From NCBI GenBank assembly GCA_039187035.1, contig JBCCZS010000145.1, positions 1-8,334 on the forward strand: a DNA stretch of 8,334 bases, written 5' to 3'. Below are positions 1 through 6,498 of the stretch, one piece after another. Position numbers and translations under genes: made by a program. The DNA comes from JAJFFW01 sp039187035. Its GTDB lineage: Bacteria > Pseudomonadota > Alphaproteobacteria > Caulobacterales > Parvularculaceae. Within the stretch, counting starts at the first letter, position 1, and every line of letters starts with the position of its first letter. Under the pieces are notes generated by a model. It worked only from the letters and a program-made list of their open reading frames with translations, searched no databases and was not told the origin of the DNA.

Positions 1-119
1 ATTTGCCCGACCGGTTCGCCGATCTTTACGATCGCCCGGAGCGTTTCGTCGAAGCGGCCGCGTCGCCGGCGGCGATCCAGGACGTGATGCGCAGCCATCG
101 CGCGGAGCGGCGCGCATGA
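1..119 (+). CDS. thrC: Threonine synthase, C-terminal end (partial)
   Basis: This is the last 38 codons of a gene that begins before the window. The frame starts at base 3 and stops with TGA at 117-119. The visible peptide begins LPDRFADLYDRPERF and continues to VMRSHRAERRA. That LP-x-R-(F/L)-ADL-x-(D/E)RPERF pattern is the typical C-terminus of alphaproteobacterial threonine synthase, the PLP enzyme that converts O-phosphohomoserine to threonine in the cytoplasm. The catalytic part lies outside the window, so the call rests on this tail and on the neighbour: an M16 protease gene directly after thrC is a common arrangement in alphaproteobacteria. The stop overlaps the next ATG (ATGA), which suggests translational coupling. 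The family assignment is from recognition only. Confidence 0.75.
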   Translation, partial: LPDRFADLYDRPERFVEAAASPAAIQDVMRSHRAERRA

Positions 120-1369
120 GCGGGGCGTTGACCGTTTTGCCGAACGGCGTGCGCGTCTGGACCGAGCCTATGCCGGCGCTCGCCTCCGCCGCGATCGGCG
201 TTTGGGTGCGCGCGGGCGCCATGGACGAACGGCGCGAAGAAAACGGCGTCGCGCACCTCCTGGAGCATATGGCCTTCAAAGGGGCGAGCCGGCGGGACGC
301 GCGCGCGATCGCCGAAGACGTGGAGGCGGTCGGCGGGTACTTGAACGCCGCGACGTCTTATCCGCATACGGGATATTACGCCCGCGTCCTAAAAGACGAC
401 GCGCCGCTCGCGTTCGACATTCTCGCCGACATCGTCCGCGCGCCGACGCTCGCCGCGCGCGACCTCGACACCGAAAAAGACGTCGTTATCCAAGAGATCG
501 GCGAGGCGCGCGATACGCCGGACGATCTGTTGTTTGAAAACTTGCAGGCCGCGACCTTCGAGGGGCAGGCGCTCGGCCGGCCGATCCTCGGCGAAGCGGG
601 CCAGGTCGCAACCTATATGCCGGACGATCTTCGCGCCTTCGTCGCCCGCCATTACCGGCCCGCCCACGTCGTCGTGGCGGCGGCCGGGGCCGTCGATCCG
701 GCTGAAATCCTCGACCTCGCCGCGCGCTATTTCGGCGATATGGCCGACGCGGCGGACGCCGAGGCCTCCGATCGAAGCTTCCGCATCGTCGGCGGCGTGC
801 GCCATGTCCCGCGCGATCTTGAGCAAACGCACGTTGCGTTTTCGGCGCCCGGAGCCGGCTTGACGGCCCCGGACTATGTCGCCGCACGCGTCTTCACGGA
901 AATTCTCGGCGGCGGCATGGCCTCGCGGCTCTTCCAGAATATCCGCGAGAAGCGCGGTCTCGCTTATAGCGTGTACGCATTCGCCGACGCCTATGACGCG
1001 GTGGGCGCGTCGGGCTTTTATCTCGGCGTCGAACCGGGCCGCGGGGCGGAGGCCTTGCGCTTGAGCCTCGACGAAATCGCTGCGATCGCGCGCGACGTCC
1101 TGCCGGCCGAAGTCGACCGGGCGCGGGCGATGTTCCGGGCTTCGTTATTGATGGGGCTTGAGAACCCCATGGGCCGCGCCGAGCGGGCGGCCGGCGATCT
1201 CTTCACGCACGGGCGGGTGCGCGACCCCGCCGCGATCGAAGCGTCCTTGGCCGAGGTCACCCCGGAAGCGGTGTCCGCGTTCGCCGAGCGGTTGTTGCAA
1301 GCGCCCGGTCGGGCGTTGTCGGTTGTCGGTCCGGCCGATTTCGCTACGATGCGATCGGTAATTTCGTAA
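116..1369 (+). CDS. M16 family zinc protease (mitochondrial processing peptidase-like)
   Basis: This 417-residue protein matches the length of bacterial single-chain M16B proteases (about 410-430 residues). The inverted zinc motif HLLEH is at residues 47-51 (zinc ligands H47 and H51, catalytic base E50). The third ligand is E127 in VIQEIGEARDTPDD, 76 residues after H51, the same spacing as in the MPP beta subunit. The C-terminal half carries the family's Arg/Tyr pair in EKRGLAY (R280, Y284) after a glycine-rich GGGMASRLF segment. The active site therefore looks intact. There is no signal peptide, so a cytoplasmic protease of peptides or unfolded segments is likely, with unknown substrates. 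ATG 116 is chosen because it overlaps the thrC stop, has GGAG at 104-107, and puts the LPNGVRV strand at the usual position. The stretch NAATSYPHTGYY differs from the commoner NAYTSREQTAYY, a possible change in substrate contacts. Confidence 0.93.
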   Translation: MSGALTVLPNGVRVWTEPMPALASAAIGVWVRAGAMDERREENGVAHLLEHMAFKGASRRDARAIAEDVEAVGGYLNAATSYPHTGYYARVLKDDAPLAFDILADIVRAPTLAARDLDTEKDVVIQEIGEARDTPDDLLFENLQAATFEGQALGRPILGEAGQVATYMPDDLRAFVARHYRPAHVVVAAAGAVDPAEILDLAARYFGDMADAADAEASDRSFRIVGGVRHVPRDLEQTHVAFSAPGAGLTAPDYVAARVFTEILGGGMASRLFQNIREKRGLAYSVYAFADAYDAVGASGFYLGVEPGRGAEALRLSLDEIAAIARDVLPAEVDRARAMFRASLLMGLENPMGRAERAAGDLFTHGRVRDPAAIEASLAEVTPEAVSAFAERLLQAPGRALSVVGPADFATMRSVIS

Positions 1370-1385
1370 CGGGGGCAGTTGCGCG

Positions 1386-1973
1386 GTGGCGCTCCTCGAC
1401 TTTCAGGTACGGGACGAGTTGAACCCGCGGGTGCGCGTCGGCGACGTCGAATTGCGCCGTCCGCGGATCGACCATCACGACGCGTGGGCCGCGCTGCGCC
1501 GGGAAAGCCGGGCGCATCTGACGCGGTGGGAACCGGATTGGCGCGACGACGATCTCAGCCTGCCGGCGTTCAAAGATCTTTTGCGCGGGTATGGCCGTGC
1601 GGCGCGCGCGGGGCTCGCGGCGCCGTTCTTTGTTTTTCGCGAAGACGACGACGCGTTCCTCGGCGGCGTCAATTTGGTGAACGTCACCCGCGGCGCGACG
1701 CAATCGGCGTCGATCGGCTATTGGATCGGCGCGCCGTACACCCGCCAGGGTTACGGGGTGCAAGCGGTCGAAGGGGCCTTGTCGTTCGCGTTCGGAACGT
1801 TGGCGCTCAACCGCGTCGAAGCGGCGTGCCAACCGGAGAACGTCGCCTCGCGCGATTTGCTTTCAAAGGCGGGCTTCCGGCACGAGGGCTATGCGCGCGA
1901 CTATCTCCACATCAACGGCGCTTGGCGCGACCATCTGTTATTTGCGGTGTTGGCCTCCGATTTGCGACGCTGA
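1386..1973 (+). CDS. GNAT N-acetyltransferase, RimJ/RimL type
   Basis: A 195-residue acetyl-CoA-dependent N-acetyltransferase of the RimJ/RimL branch, which acetylates protein N-termini or small amines. Motif A contains IGYWIGAPYTRQGYGVQAVE (residues about 110-129), with the pyrophosphate-binding R/Q-x-x-G-x-G/A loop as RQGYGV. Motif B follows as LNRVEAACQPENVASRDLLSKAGF (starting at residue 141), where N152 and the ASRDLL helix are typical of the family. The tail with GAWRDHLLFAVLASD is also RimJ-like. The start is GTG at 1386, 16 nt after the M16 stop, with a GGGGG Shine-Dalgarno at 1371-1375; no better in-frame start is near. It lies in the same operon as the protease. The substrate cannot be read from sequence, and ribosomal protein S5 acetylation is only one possibility. 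Confidence 0.88.
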   Translation: MALLDFQVRDELNPRVRVGDVELRRPRIDHHDAWAALRRESRAHLTRWEPDWRDDDLSLPAFKDLLRGYGRAARAGLAAPFFVFREDDDAFLGGVNLVNVTRGATQSASIGYWIGAPYTRQGYGVQAVEGALSFAFGTLALNRVEAACQPENVASRDLLSKAGFRHEGYARDYLHINGAWRDHLLFAVLASDLRR

Positions 1974-2086
1974 CAGGAGCGGTCCGCAATGAATACGTCC
2001 CATCGCCGCACGGGAGCCCCCCCTTTGGCGTCCGGGGCGGTCGGGGCGGACGGCACGACTAAGGTTAAAGGCGGGACGAGCAGGGC
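1974..2086 (+). other. GNAT-EAL intergenic spacer with G/C-rich repeats
   Basis: These 113 nt separate the GNAT stop from the EAL start, more than elsewhere in this operon. They contain AGGAG at 1975-1979, a possible 33-codon ORF (listed separately), and a direct repeat of CGGGGCGG at 2033-2040 and 2042-2049 (period 9). GCCCC near 2016-2020 can pair with GGGGC at 2034-2038, so the leader RNA could fold. I see no clear promoter or rho-independent terminator here. Confidence 0.4.
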
Positions 2087-2090
2087 ATGA
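1989..2090 (+). CDS. Possible 33-residue small ORF upstream of the EAL gene
   Basis: ATG at 1989 opens a 33-codon frame ending in TGA at 2088-2090. The stop overlaps the ATG of the EAL gene (2087-2089) in an ATGA junction, the same type as between thrC and the M16 gene. A strong AGGAG Shine-Dalgarno sits at 1975-1979, nine bases before the ATG. The peptide (MNTSHRRTGAPPLASGAVGA, then DGTTKVKGGTSRA) is basic, low in hydrophobic residues and has no recognisable domain. It could be a real small protein, or a leader ORF whose translation delivers ribosomes to the EAL gene, whose own Shine-Dalgarno (GAG/CAGGG at 2078-2085) is weak. It could equally be chance in GC-rich DNA. Conservation is untested. 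Confidence 0.35.
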   Translation: MNTSHRRTGAPPLASGAVGADGTTKVKGGTSRA

Positions 2091-4129
2091 CGGCGGCGCA
2101 ACTAGCGCACGCGCTCGCGCAGCGCGTTCAGGAACAAGCAGGCGCGGCGGGCGACGTCGCCGTTAACGCCGGGGCTCTCGTCGAGGCGGTCGGCGGTCCG
2201 GACGTTGCGCGCGGCGCGGTCGCGGGCGCGTTCGTCATGGCGTTGACGTATCTCGCCGGGTTCGCGGCGCTGCGTCGGTCCGGGCCCGCAGTGTGCGCAT
2301 TTTTGCTGGTCGCCGCGGCGGCCGGCTGGCAAGCGCTCAATCTCGGATTTTTCGCCGGCGTCGGCGTCACTTGGATTTTGTTCGCCAAAGGCGCCTTCGC
2401 CGCCGCGGGCTTCATTTTCCTCGCGGCGACCTTGCGGCGGGCGAAGGCGAGCGCCGCCTTCGCCGGGGTCTTGTTCTTCGCGGCGGTGGCCTATTTGGCG
2501 GCCGGCGTCAGCGGCTTTTTCGTCACCACGGACTTTTCGGACATCTATCGCTCGGCGCTTTACGGCGCGGCGGCGCTCGCCGCCGGCGTCATCGGGCTGG
2601 AGGCGGTGCGCGGCGACATCGGCGCGTGGCTTATTGCGCCGGGCGCGGCGATCGCGCTCGCCGCGCCGTTTGCGGCCGGTTATTTTGGGGCCGTCGGGCC
2701 GTTCGCCGCTGCGGCGCTCTTTTCGCTTGGCGTCATGGCGGTCGCGCTCGTCGCAATCACCGAGGCGGCCGACGCGCCGCGCACGACGGCGCTGACGCCC
2801 GTCGACGTCGACGGCTTCGCCCCGCCCGCCGCCGCTGCCGCAAACGCCGCCGCGGATGCCGAGGCGGGCCGCATGCTCGTCGCGGAAACCGCGCTGTCGG
2901 ACATTCTCGATTACGCCGGCCTCAGCGTGTGGGATTGGACGCCGACGCGCGCGCGGCGCACGGAGCGGGCGGGCGACGTCCTCGGCGTCGCCGCGGCCGC
3001 GCCGGGCGATCTCGACGCGCTGCGCGACGCGCTCGATCCAGGCGACGCCGCCCGCTTTGAGGCCGAGGCGCTCGCCGGCGACGACGGCCCCTTTTCGCTG
3101 ACGGCGCGGTTGAAATCCGGGCGCGCCGTCCGGCTGCGCGGCGCGCGCGCGGTCGACGATGCGGGCGCGCTCGAACGCTTCGTTCTCCTCGCGGACGATG
3201 TCGACGCGGCGGTCGCGCCGCCGGGCCTCCAAGGCCGACGCGACGCGGCGCGCAAGGGCGGCCGGCGAACCGGCGATCGCCCGGCGCGCGCCGTGGACGT
3301 CGCCGGCGCGTTGGCGAACGACCGCCTGTACGCCGCGTTTCAGCCGATCGTGTCGTTGGACGACGAGCGCGTCGTCGGGTACGAGGCGCTCCTGCGCGCC
3401 GAACCCGGCGTCAATGGCGGCTTCGACGATCTGTCGACGGAAGAAATCGTGTTGGCGGCCGAGGCGCAGGGCCGCGGCGCCGACCTCGCCGCGTTGATGC
3501 TCGCCGCATCGGCCGAGTTCCTCGCCAAAAAGCGCGCGGGCGCGGCCGATCGCAACGTGTTCGCGGCGTTCAACGTGTCGTTCCGGCAAATGCGGGCCGA
3601 AGGCTTCGTCGACGCCGTCGCGCGCGCCGTGCAGTATTTCTCGCTGCCGCCGAAAACGCTCGTCGTCGAATTGACCGAGACCGATGCGGTGACGGACGAA
3701 AAAGCCGCCCGCGTCATTTTCGAGCGGCTGCGCGCGGCCGGCGCCGGGCTCGCCTTCGACGATTTCGGCGCGGGCTTTTCCTCGCTTGCGAACCTTCACA
3801 AATTCGCGTTCGACTTTTTGAAGATCGATAAATCGTTCGTCGATCGTCTTGACCAAGACGATCCGGACGCGGCGAAAATCGTCGCCGCGCTCGCCAGTCT
3901 CGGGGCCGGCATGGGGCTCACCGTGATCGCCGAAGGCTTGTCGCGCCGCAGCCTCGCAACGCAGGCGCGCCTGCACGGCTGCACGCTCGGCCAAGGCTTC
4001 GCATTCGGCCGCCCCGAAACCCCGGACGGACGCTTCGCCGGCGGCCCGCCGGCGCCCGCGCCGCAAGAAGCCGCGCCCGGCCCGAGCGACCCGAACCGAG
4101 GCGTCTTCAAAACCGAAAAGCTACGATAA
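2087..4129 (+). CDS. Seven-TM membrane protein with PAS-like region and EAL (c-di-GMP phosphodiesterase) domain
   Basis: A 680-residue inner-membrane signalling protein. About seven hydrophobic helices are visible at residues 44-62, 67-88, 92-115, 122-145, 157-173, 179-200 and 203-226. An Ala-rich linker follows, then a degenerate PAS-like segment (about 265-372), then an EAL domain (about 403-655). Expected catalytic and metal-binding positions are present: E433-A-L with R437, N496 in FNVS, E528 and E531 in ELTETD, D558/D559 in DDFGAGFSSL, K579 in LKIDKSF, E616 in VIAEG and Q636 in LGQGFAFGRP. It therefore probably hydrolyses c-di-GMP to pGpG. No GGDEF domain is present. The membrane part matches no input domain I can name. 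In-frame stops at 2060-2062 and 2066-2068 rule out an upstream start. It is last in the thrC-led operon and converges on the next gene with 17 bases between stops. Confidence 0.9.
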   Translation: MTAAQLAHALAQRVQEQAGAAGDVAVNAGALVEAVGGPDVARGAVAGAFVMALTYLAGFAALRRSGPAVCAFLLVAAAAGWQALNLGFFAGVGVTWILFAKGAFAAAGFIFLAATLRRAKASAAFAGVLFFAAVAYLAAGVSGFFVTTDFSDIYRSALYGAAALAAGVIGLEAVRGDIGAWLIAPGAAIALAAPFAAGYFGAVGPFAAAALFSLGVMAVALVAITEAADAPRTTALTPVDVDGFAPPAAAAANAAADAEAGRMLVAETALSDILDYAGLSVWDWTPTRARRTERAGDVLGVAAAAPGDLDALRDALDPGDAARFEAEALAGDDGPFSLTARLKSGRAVRLRGARAVDDAGALERFVLLADDVDAAVAPPGLQGRRDAARKGGRRTGDRPARAVDVAGALANDRLYAAFQPIVSLDDERVVGYEALLRAEPGVNGGFDDLSTEEIVLAAEAQGRGADLAALMLAASAEFLAKKRAGAADRNVFAAFNVSFRQMRAEGFVDAVARAVQYFSLPPKTLVVELTETDAVTDEKAARVIFERLRAAGAGLAFDDFGAGFSSLANLHKFAFDFLKIDKSFVDRLDQDDPDAAKIVAALASLGAGMGLTVIAEGLSRRSLATQARLHGCTLGQGFAFGRPETPDGRFAGGPPAPAPQEAAPGPSDPNRGVFKTEKLR

Positions 4130-4146
4130 TCCTTGCGCCGCGCGCT

Positions 4147-5763
4147 TTATTCTCCGGCGCCGTTCTGCGCAGGCGTTTGCGCGTCGTCGACGCCGGCCGC
4201 CTTGTCGATCGCCTGACGCAGCTGTTCGGTCGCGTCGATCATTTTGCGCATTTGCTCGATCGAATCCGTCAACGTGTCGACGGTCGGCGCGTTGACGCGC
4301 TTTAACGACTCCGTTGCGGCGGTGAGGCCGCTCGCCAAAGAGCACTGCGTTTGGAAGCGCAAAGCGTCCTGCAGAGCGGCCTCAAGCGTGTAGACGCCGA
4401 CGCTCGACAGGGCGAGGTATTTTTTCGAGGGCGGTTCGCTCGCGTCCGCGATGACCGTAACGTCGACGATCGCGTTCGCCTCGACCGTCTTTTTGGCGCC
4501 GTCCTCGCCGACGTCCTTCGTGATCGTGTAGCGGATGACGTCCTGGCCGTGGAAATTGGCACGCGGCGTATATTTCACGACGGTTCGCTTTTCGTCGTCT
4601 TCGCCGACTTCCACGACTTCCGACGTTCCATAGGCGGTGCTGTCGACGGTCAGCGTAGCGCCGTCGGCGTTGAGATCGTTCGCTAAGACGTCAATTTCGG
4701 CGATCGGCTGGTCTTCCTTGGTTTCGACCTTGTCGTTGATTGCGATCATCTTGCCGTCGCCGGCTGCGGCCTGGGCCGCCGCTTCTTCGCTTGTCCGATC
4801 GAGAAGGTCGCTGAACGTGAAAATCGGCGGCTCGTACATGAGGTTGCCGATCTTGTCGCGCGCTTGGCCCACCGGCCGCCCGGCGTAGGTGACCTGTCCG
4901 TCCTCGCGATCATAAAGGTCCTCCCACGCGATCGACGCGCGCAGGCCGTAGGTGTTGAACATGCCGGGGTTGATGACGCCCTCGTCCGGCAGGGACTTTA
5001 ACTCGTCGATGTCGTCTTTGTTGAGCGGGTAGAACCGCTTTTTGTTGATGTCGCGCAGGACGTTTTCGCGCGCAACGTCGATGCCGGCGATCACGGTCTG
5101 GATCGCCAGGTTCGAAAACATCGTTTCATTAAATTCGGACCGGCCGGCGGCGACGATCGCGGCGCTGCCGGCGAGGGACCGCACGGTGGTCGGGTCGGTG
5201 AATATGGTCGCCAGGCCGCCGAGGAGACCGGACGTGAGCCCGGCGGCCAGGTTCACGCTGATATTCAGATCATGCAGCTGCGCTTTATAGAAGCGGCAAT
5301 AATACTCTGAATGGACCATCACCTGGTCCTGGATCGCGCTCCGCCGCATGGCGATCGCGACGCTCTTCGCGGCTTGGCTGTAAAACTTGTCGTAGAGGCC
5401 CGTTGCGAGATACGCCTTTAGACGCGCTTGTTCGTACTCGGAAAGCGACTCGACAATACGCTCCGCCTCCTCAATTTCATCTGAGTTTTCGGGGAACGGT
5501 TCAGTTGAACGCAGGCTAAACTGACTCATATCTGCCGCGAAGGAAGATAAGTAATCATGATCCAATGACGACGATAAGTCACTAATCACAAATGAAAATT
5601 GAGGATAAGATAGATAATAAGTGTAAAAAGCAAAGATGGCGCAATTGAGTTCGATACTTGGATTTACGTCACCGTCTAAATCGATCTCATCCCCAAACGC
5701 TTCGGCTTCGCGTTCTAGTTCCGTTTTCTCCCTTTTTAGTTTTTTGATTTTTTTTGGATCCAT
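4147..5763 (-). CDS. Hypothetical protein with hydrophobic glycine-rich segment and cadherin-like (tandem-95 type) module
   Basis: A 538-residue protein I cannot assign to a named family. Residues 1-22 are strongly charged (MDPKKIKKLKREK start), with no signal peptide. Residues 38-61 are moderately hydrophobic and rich in Tyr/Phe. Residues 168-207 form a Gly/Ala-rich hydrophobic stretch (LAAGLTSGLLGGLATIF, then LAGSAAIVAAG) that could be one membrane pass or a hairpin. Residues 341-438 match the cadherin/VCBS-like 'tandem-95' pattern: AINDKVETKEDQP, then VLANDLNADGATLTV with the calcium loop D363-x-N365-x-D367-G, then YTPRANFHGQDVIRYTI and a closing VDVTVI strand. The tail (450-538) is helical, with LEAALQDALRFQTQCSLASGL, and its end is rich in Gln/Ala/Asp. 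ATG 5761-5763 follows GAGG at a short spacing and lies 18 nt after the lipoprotein stop, so the two form one operon. The start of the gene is AT-rich with A-tracts, unlike its 3' half. An envelope role is inferred. Confidence 0.8.
   Translation of the reverse strand: MDPKKIKKLKREKTELEREAEAFGDEIDLDGDVNPSIELNCAIFAFYTYYLSYPQFSFVISDLSSSLDHDYLSSFAADMSQFSLRSTEPFPENSDEIEEAERIVESLSEYEQARLKAYLATGLYDKFYSQAAKSVAIAMRRSAIQDQVMVHSEYYCRFYKAQLHDLNISVNLAAGLTSGLLGGLATIFTDPTTVRSLAGSAAIVAAGRSEFNETMFSNLAIQTVIAGIDVARENVLRDINKKRFYPLNKDDIDELKSLPDEGVINPGMFNTYGLRASIAWEDLYDREDGQVTYAGRPVGQARDKIGNLMYEPPIFTFSDLLDRTSEEAAAQAAAGDGKMIAINDKVETKEDQPIAEIDVLANDLNADGATLTVDSTAYGTSEVVEVGEDDEKRTVVKYTPRANFHGQDVIRYTITKDVGEDGAKKTVEANAIVDVTVIADASEPPSKKYLALSSVGVYTLEAALQDALRFQTQCSLASGLTAATESLKRVNAPTVDTLTDSIEQMRKMIDATEQLRQAIDKAAGVDDAQTPAQNGAGE
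5740..5755 (-). repeat. A8 and A6 homopolymer tracts in codons 3-8 of the 538-residue protein gene
   Basis: Read on the - strand, the gene starts ATG-GAT-CC followed by A8 (5748-5755), TC, A6 (5740-5745), then CTAAAAAGG with a further A5. The tracts encode the Lys-rich N-terminus. Runs this long are rare in this GC-rich window, and a one-base slip in the A8 run would frameshift the protein at once. Such tracts can slip during replication or transcription; whether this one does is unknown. Confidence 0.6.
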
Positions 5764-5781
5764 ATCCTCGATACTAAGTAA

Positions 5782-6294
5782 TTAAAAAGTAATTTGAGAG
5801 TATCTGTTGACAATGTACTTTTTTCTCAATTCTTCAATAGTTTGTAGTGAGTTGTCGGTGGTTGCCAGCTGTCTATTTTTTAGAGAGCGCACTTCGCCTT
5901 CAAGTTGTTCGATATATTCGGTCAACGTACTTGTCTCAGCGTTGTCGTTCCGCAGCCCCCGTCTACGGCTGTAAGCGTCGTCAAGTTCGCCCTCGAGGTC
6001 GCGTAGCCTACGCCGGGCATTGATATCGTCTAAATCGGCGGCCACGGTTGCAGGCCGGGCATTATGAGCGGCGCAAAGACCTGCTGATTTCAATGCAACG
6101 CGCCGATTTTCAGGGTCGATCATGCTCAACAAATCAATTTTGTTTAGCGGATTGTTGTCCAACGACAGAGGCGCGGCCGTAATGAAGCCGCGGCCCGTTC
6201 CCGTCGGCTCATACCGGTTATCGCCGCCGCCAACCGTCCCGCATGACGCCAGCACCAGCGCCGCCGCGCTGCCGCACAACGCGTTCTTGATCAT
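5782..6294 (-). CDS. Small lipoprotein with coiled-coil C-terminal half
   Basis: A 170-residue predicted lipoprotein of unknown family. The N-terminus is a short lipoprotein signal: MIKN, a hydrophobic run, then the lipobox LASC with the acylated cysteine at C18, followed by a flexible GTVGGGDNRYEPTGTG segment. With no Asp at +2 (Gly follows Cys), transport to the outer membrane is the default expectation. Residues about 85-155 are charged and heptad-like (DLDDINARRRLRDLEGELDD, later EYIEQLEGEVRSLKNRQ), suggesting a coiled coil and oligomerisation or partner binding. ATG 6292-6294 has a GGGGGA Shine-Dalgarno seven bases upstream. It is the first gene of a two-gene unit, 18 nt before the cadherin-like protein. 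Its 3' third is AT-rich. A complex between the two products is inferred from gene order only. Confidence 0.82.
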   Translation of the reverse strand: MIKNALCGSAAALVLASCGTVGGGDNRYEPTGTGRGFITAAPLSLDNNPLNKIDLLSMIDPENRRVALKSAGLCAAHNARPATVAADLDDINARRRLRDLEGELDDAYSRRRGLRNDNAETSTLTEYIEQLEGEVRSLKNRQLATTDNSLQTIEELRKKYIVNRYSQITF

Positions 6295-6498
6295 GTCGTA
6301 GTCCCCCGATCGCCCATTACTGCCGCGACGCCGAACAGCGCCGAGTGGATGCTAACGCCAAAATCGCCTTTGGCAATCGGGAGTTGTTTCTATTTCCAAA
6401 TAATCGCTCGCCCTCGACGGGCGGCTGATTGACCGGCGACTTGCGCCTGTCGGCCCCTGCACCCGTCTCGCGGCGCGCGCCGCCGACGACGGCCGCGT
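6295..6498 (-). promoter_or_regulatory. Intergenic region upstream of the lipoprotein gene
   Basis: These 204 nt separate the end of yqgE from the lipoprotein start, with both genes on the - strand. They must hold the promoter of the lipoprotein operon unless yqgE reads through. The right half is very GC-rich, including a perfect 14-bp palindrome at 6470-6483 (GCGGCGCGCGCCGC). The part around 6360-6405 is the only AT-rich patch and the likeliest promoter site, but I see no convincing -35/-10 pair. A small inverted repeat, GCCAAA (6357-6362) with TTTGGC (6369-6374), could be an operator half-site pair. Confidence 0.4.
6400..6423 (-). terminator. Weak hairpin downstream of yqgE, possible terminator
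   Basis: On the - strand CGCCC and GGGCG (6419-6423 and 6409-6413) form a 5-bp GC stem around a 5-nt loop. It is followed by AGCGA and then TTATTT, an interrupted T-rich stretch. It lies 76 nt after the yqgE stop. The stem is short and the T-tract is poor and offset, so this is only a tentative terminator. Confidence 0.25.

Noticed and set aside
2102..4066. 654-codon open frame on the - strand antisense to the EAL gene
   Set aside because: It is Arg/Gly/Ala-rich with no domain, and lies opposite a gene with full EAL motifs. Long antisense frames are expected in GC-rich coding DNA.
4130..4146. Bidirectional terminator between the convergent EAL and 538-residue genes
   Set aside because: The 17-base gap contains no hairpin with a T-tract that I can see.
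6470..6483. Perfect 14-bp palindrome GCGGCGCGCGCCGC
   Set aside because: It uses only G and C in very GC-rich spacer, so chance is a sufficient explanation. There is no T-tract beside it.
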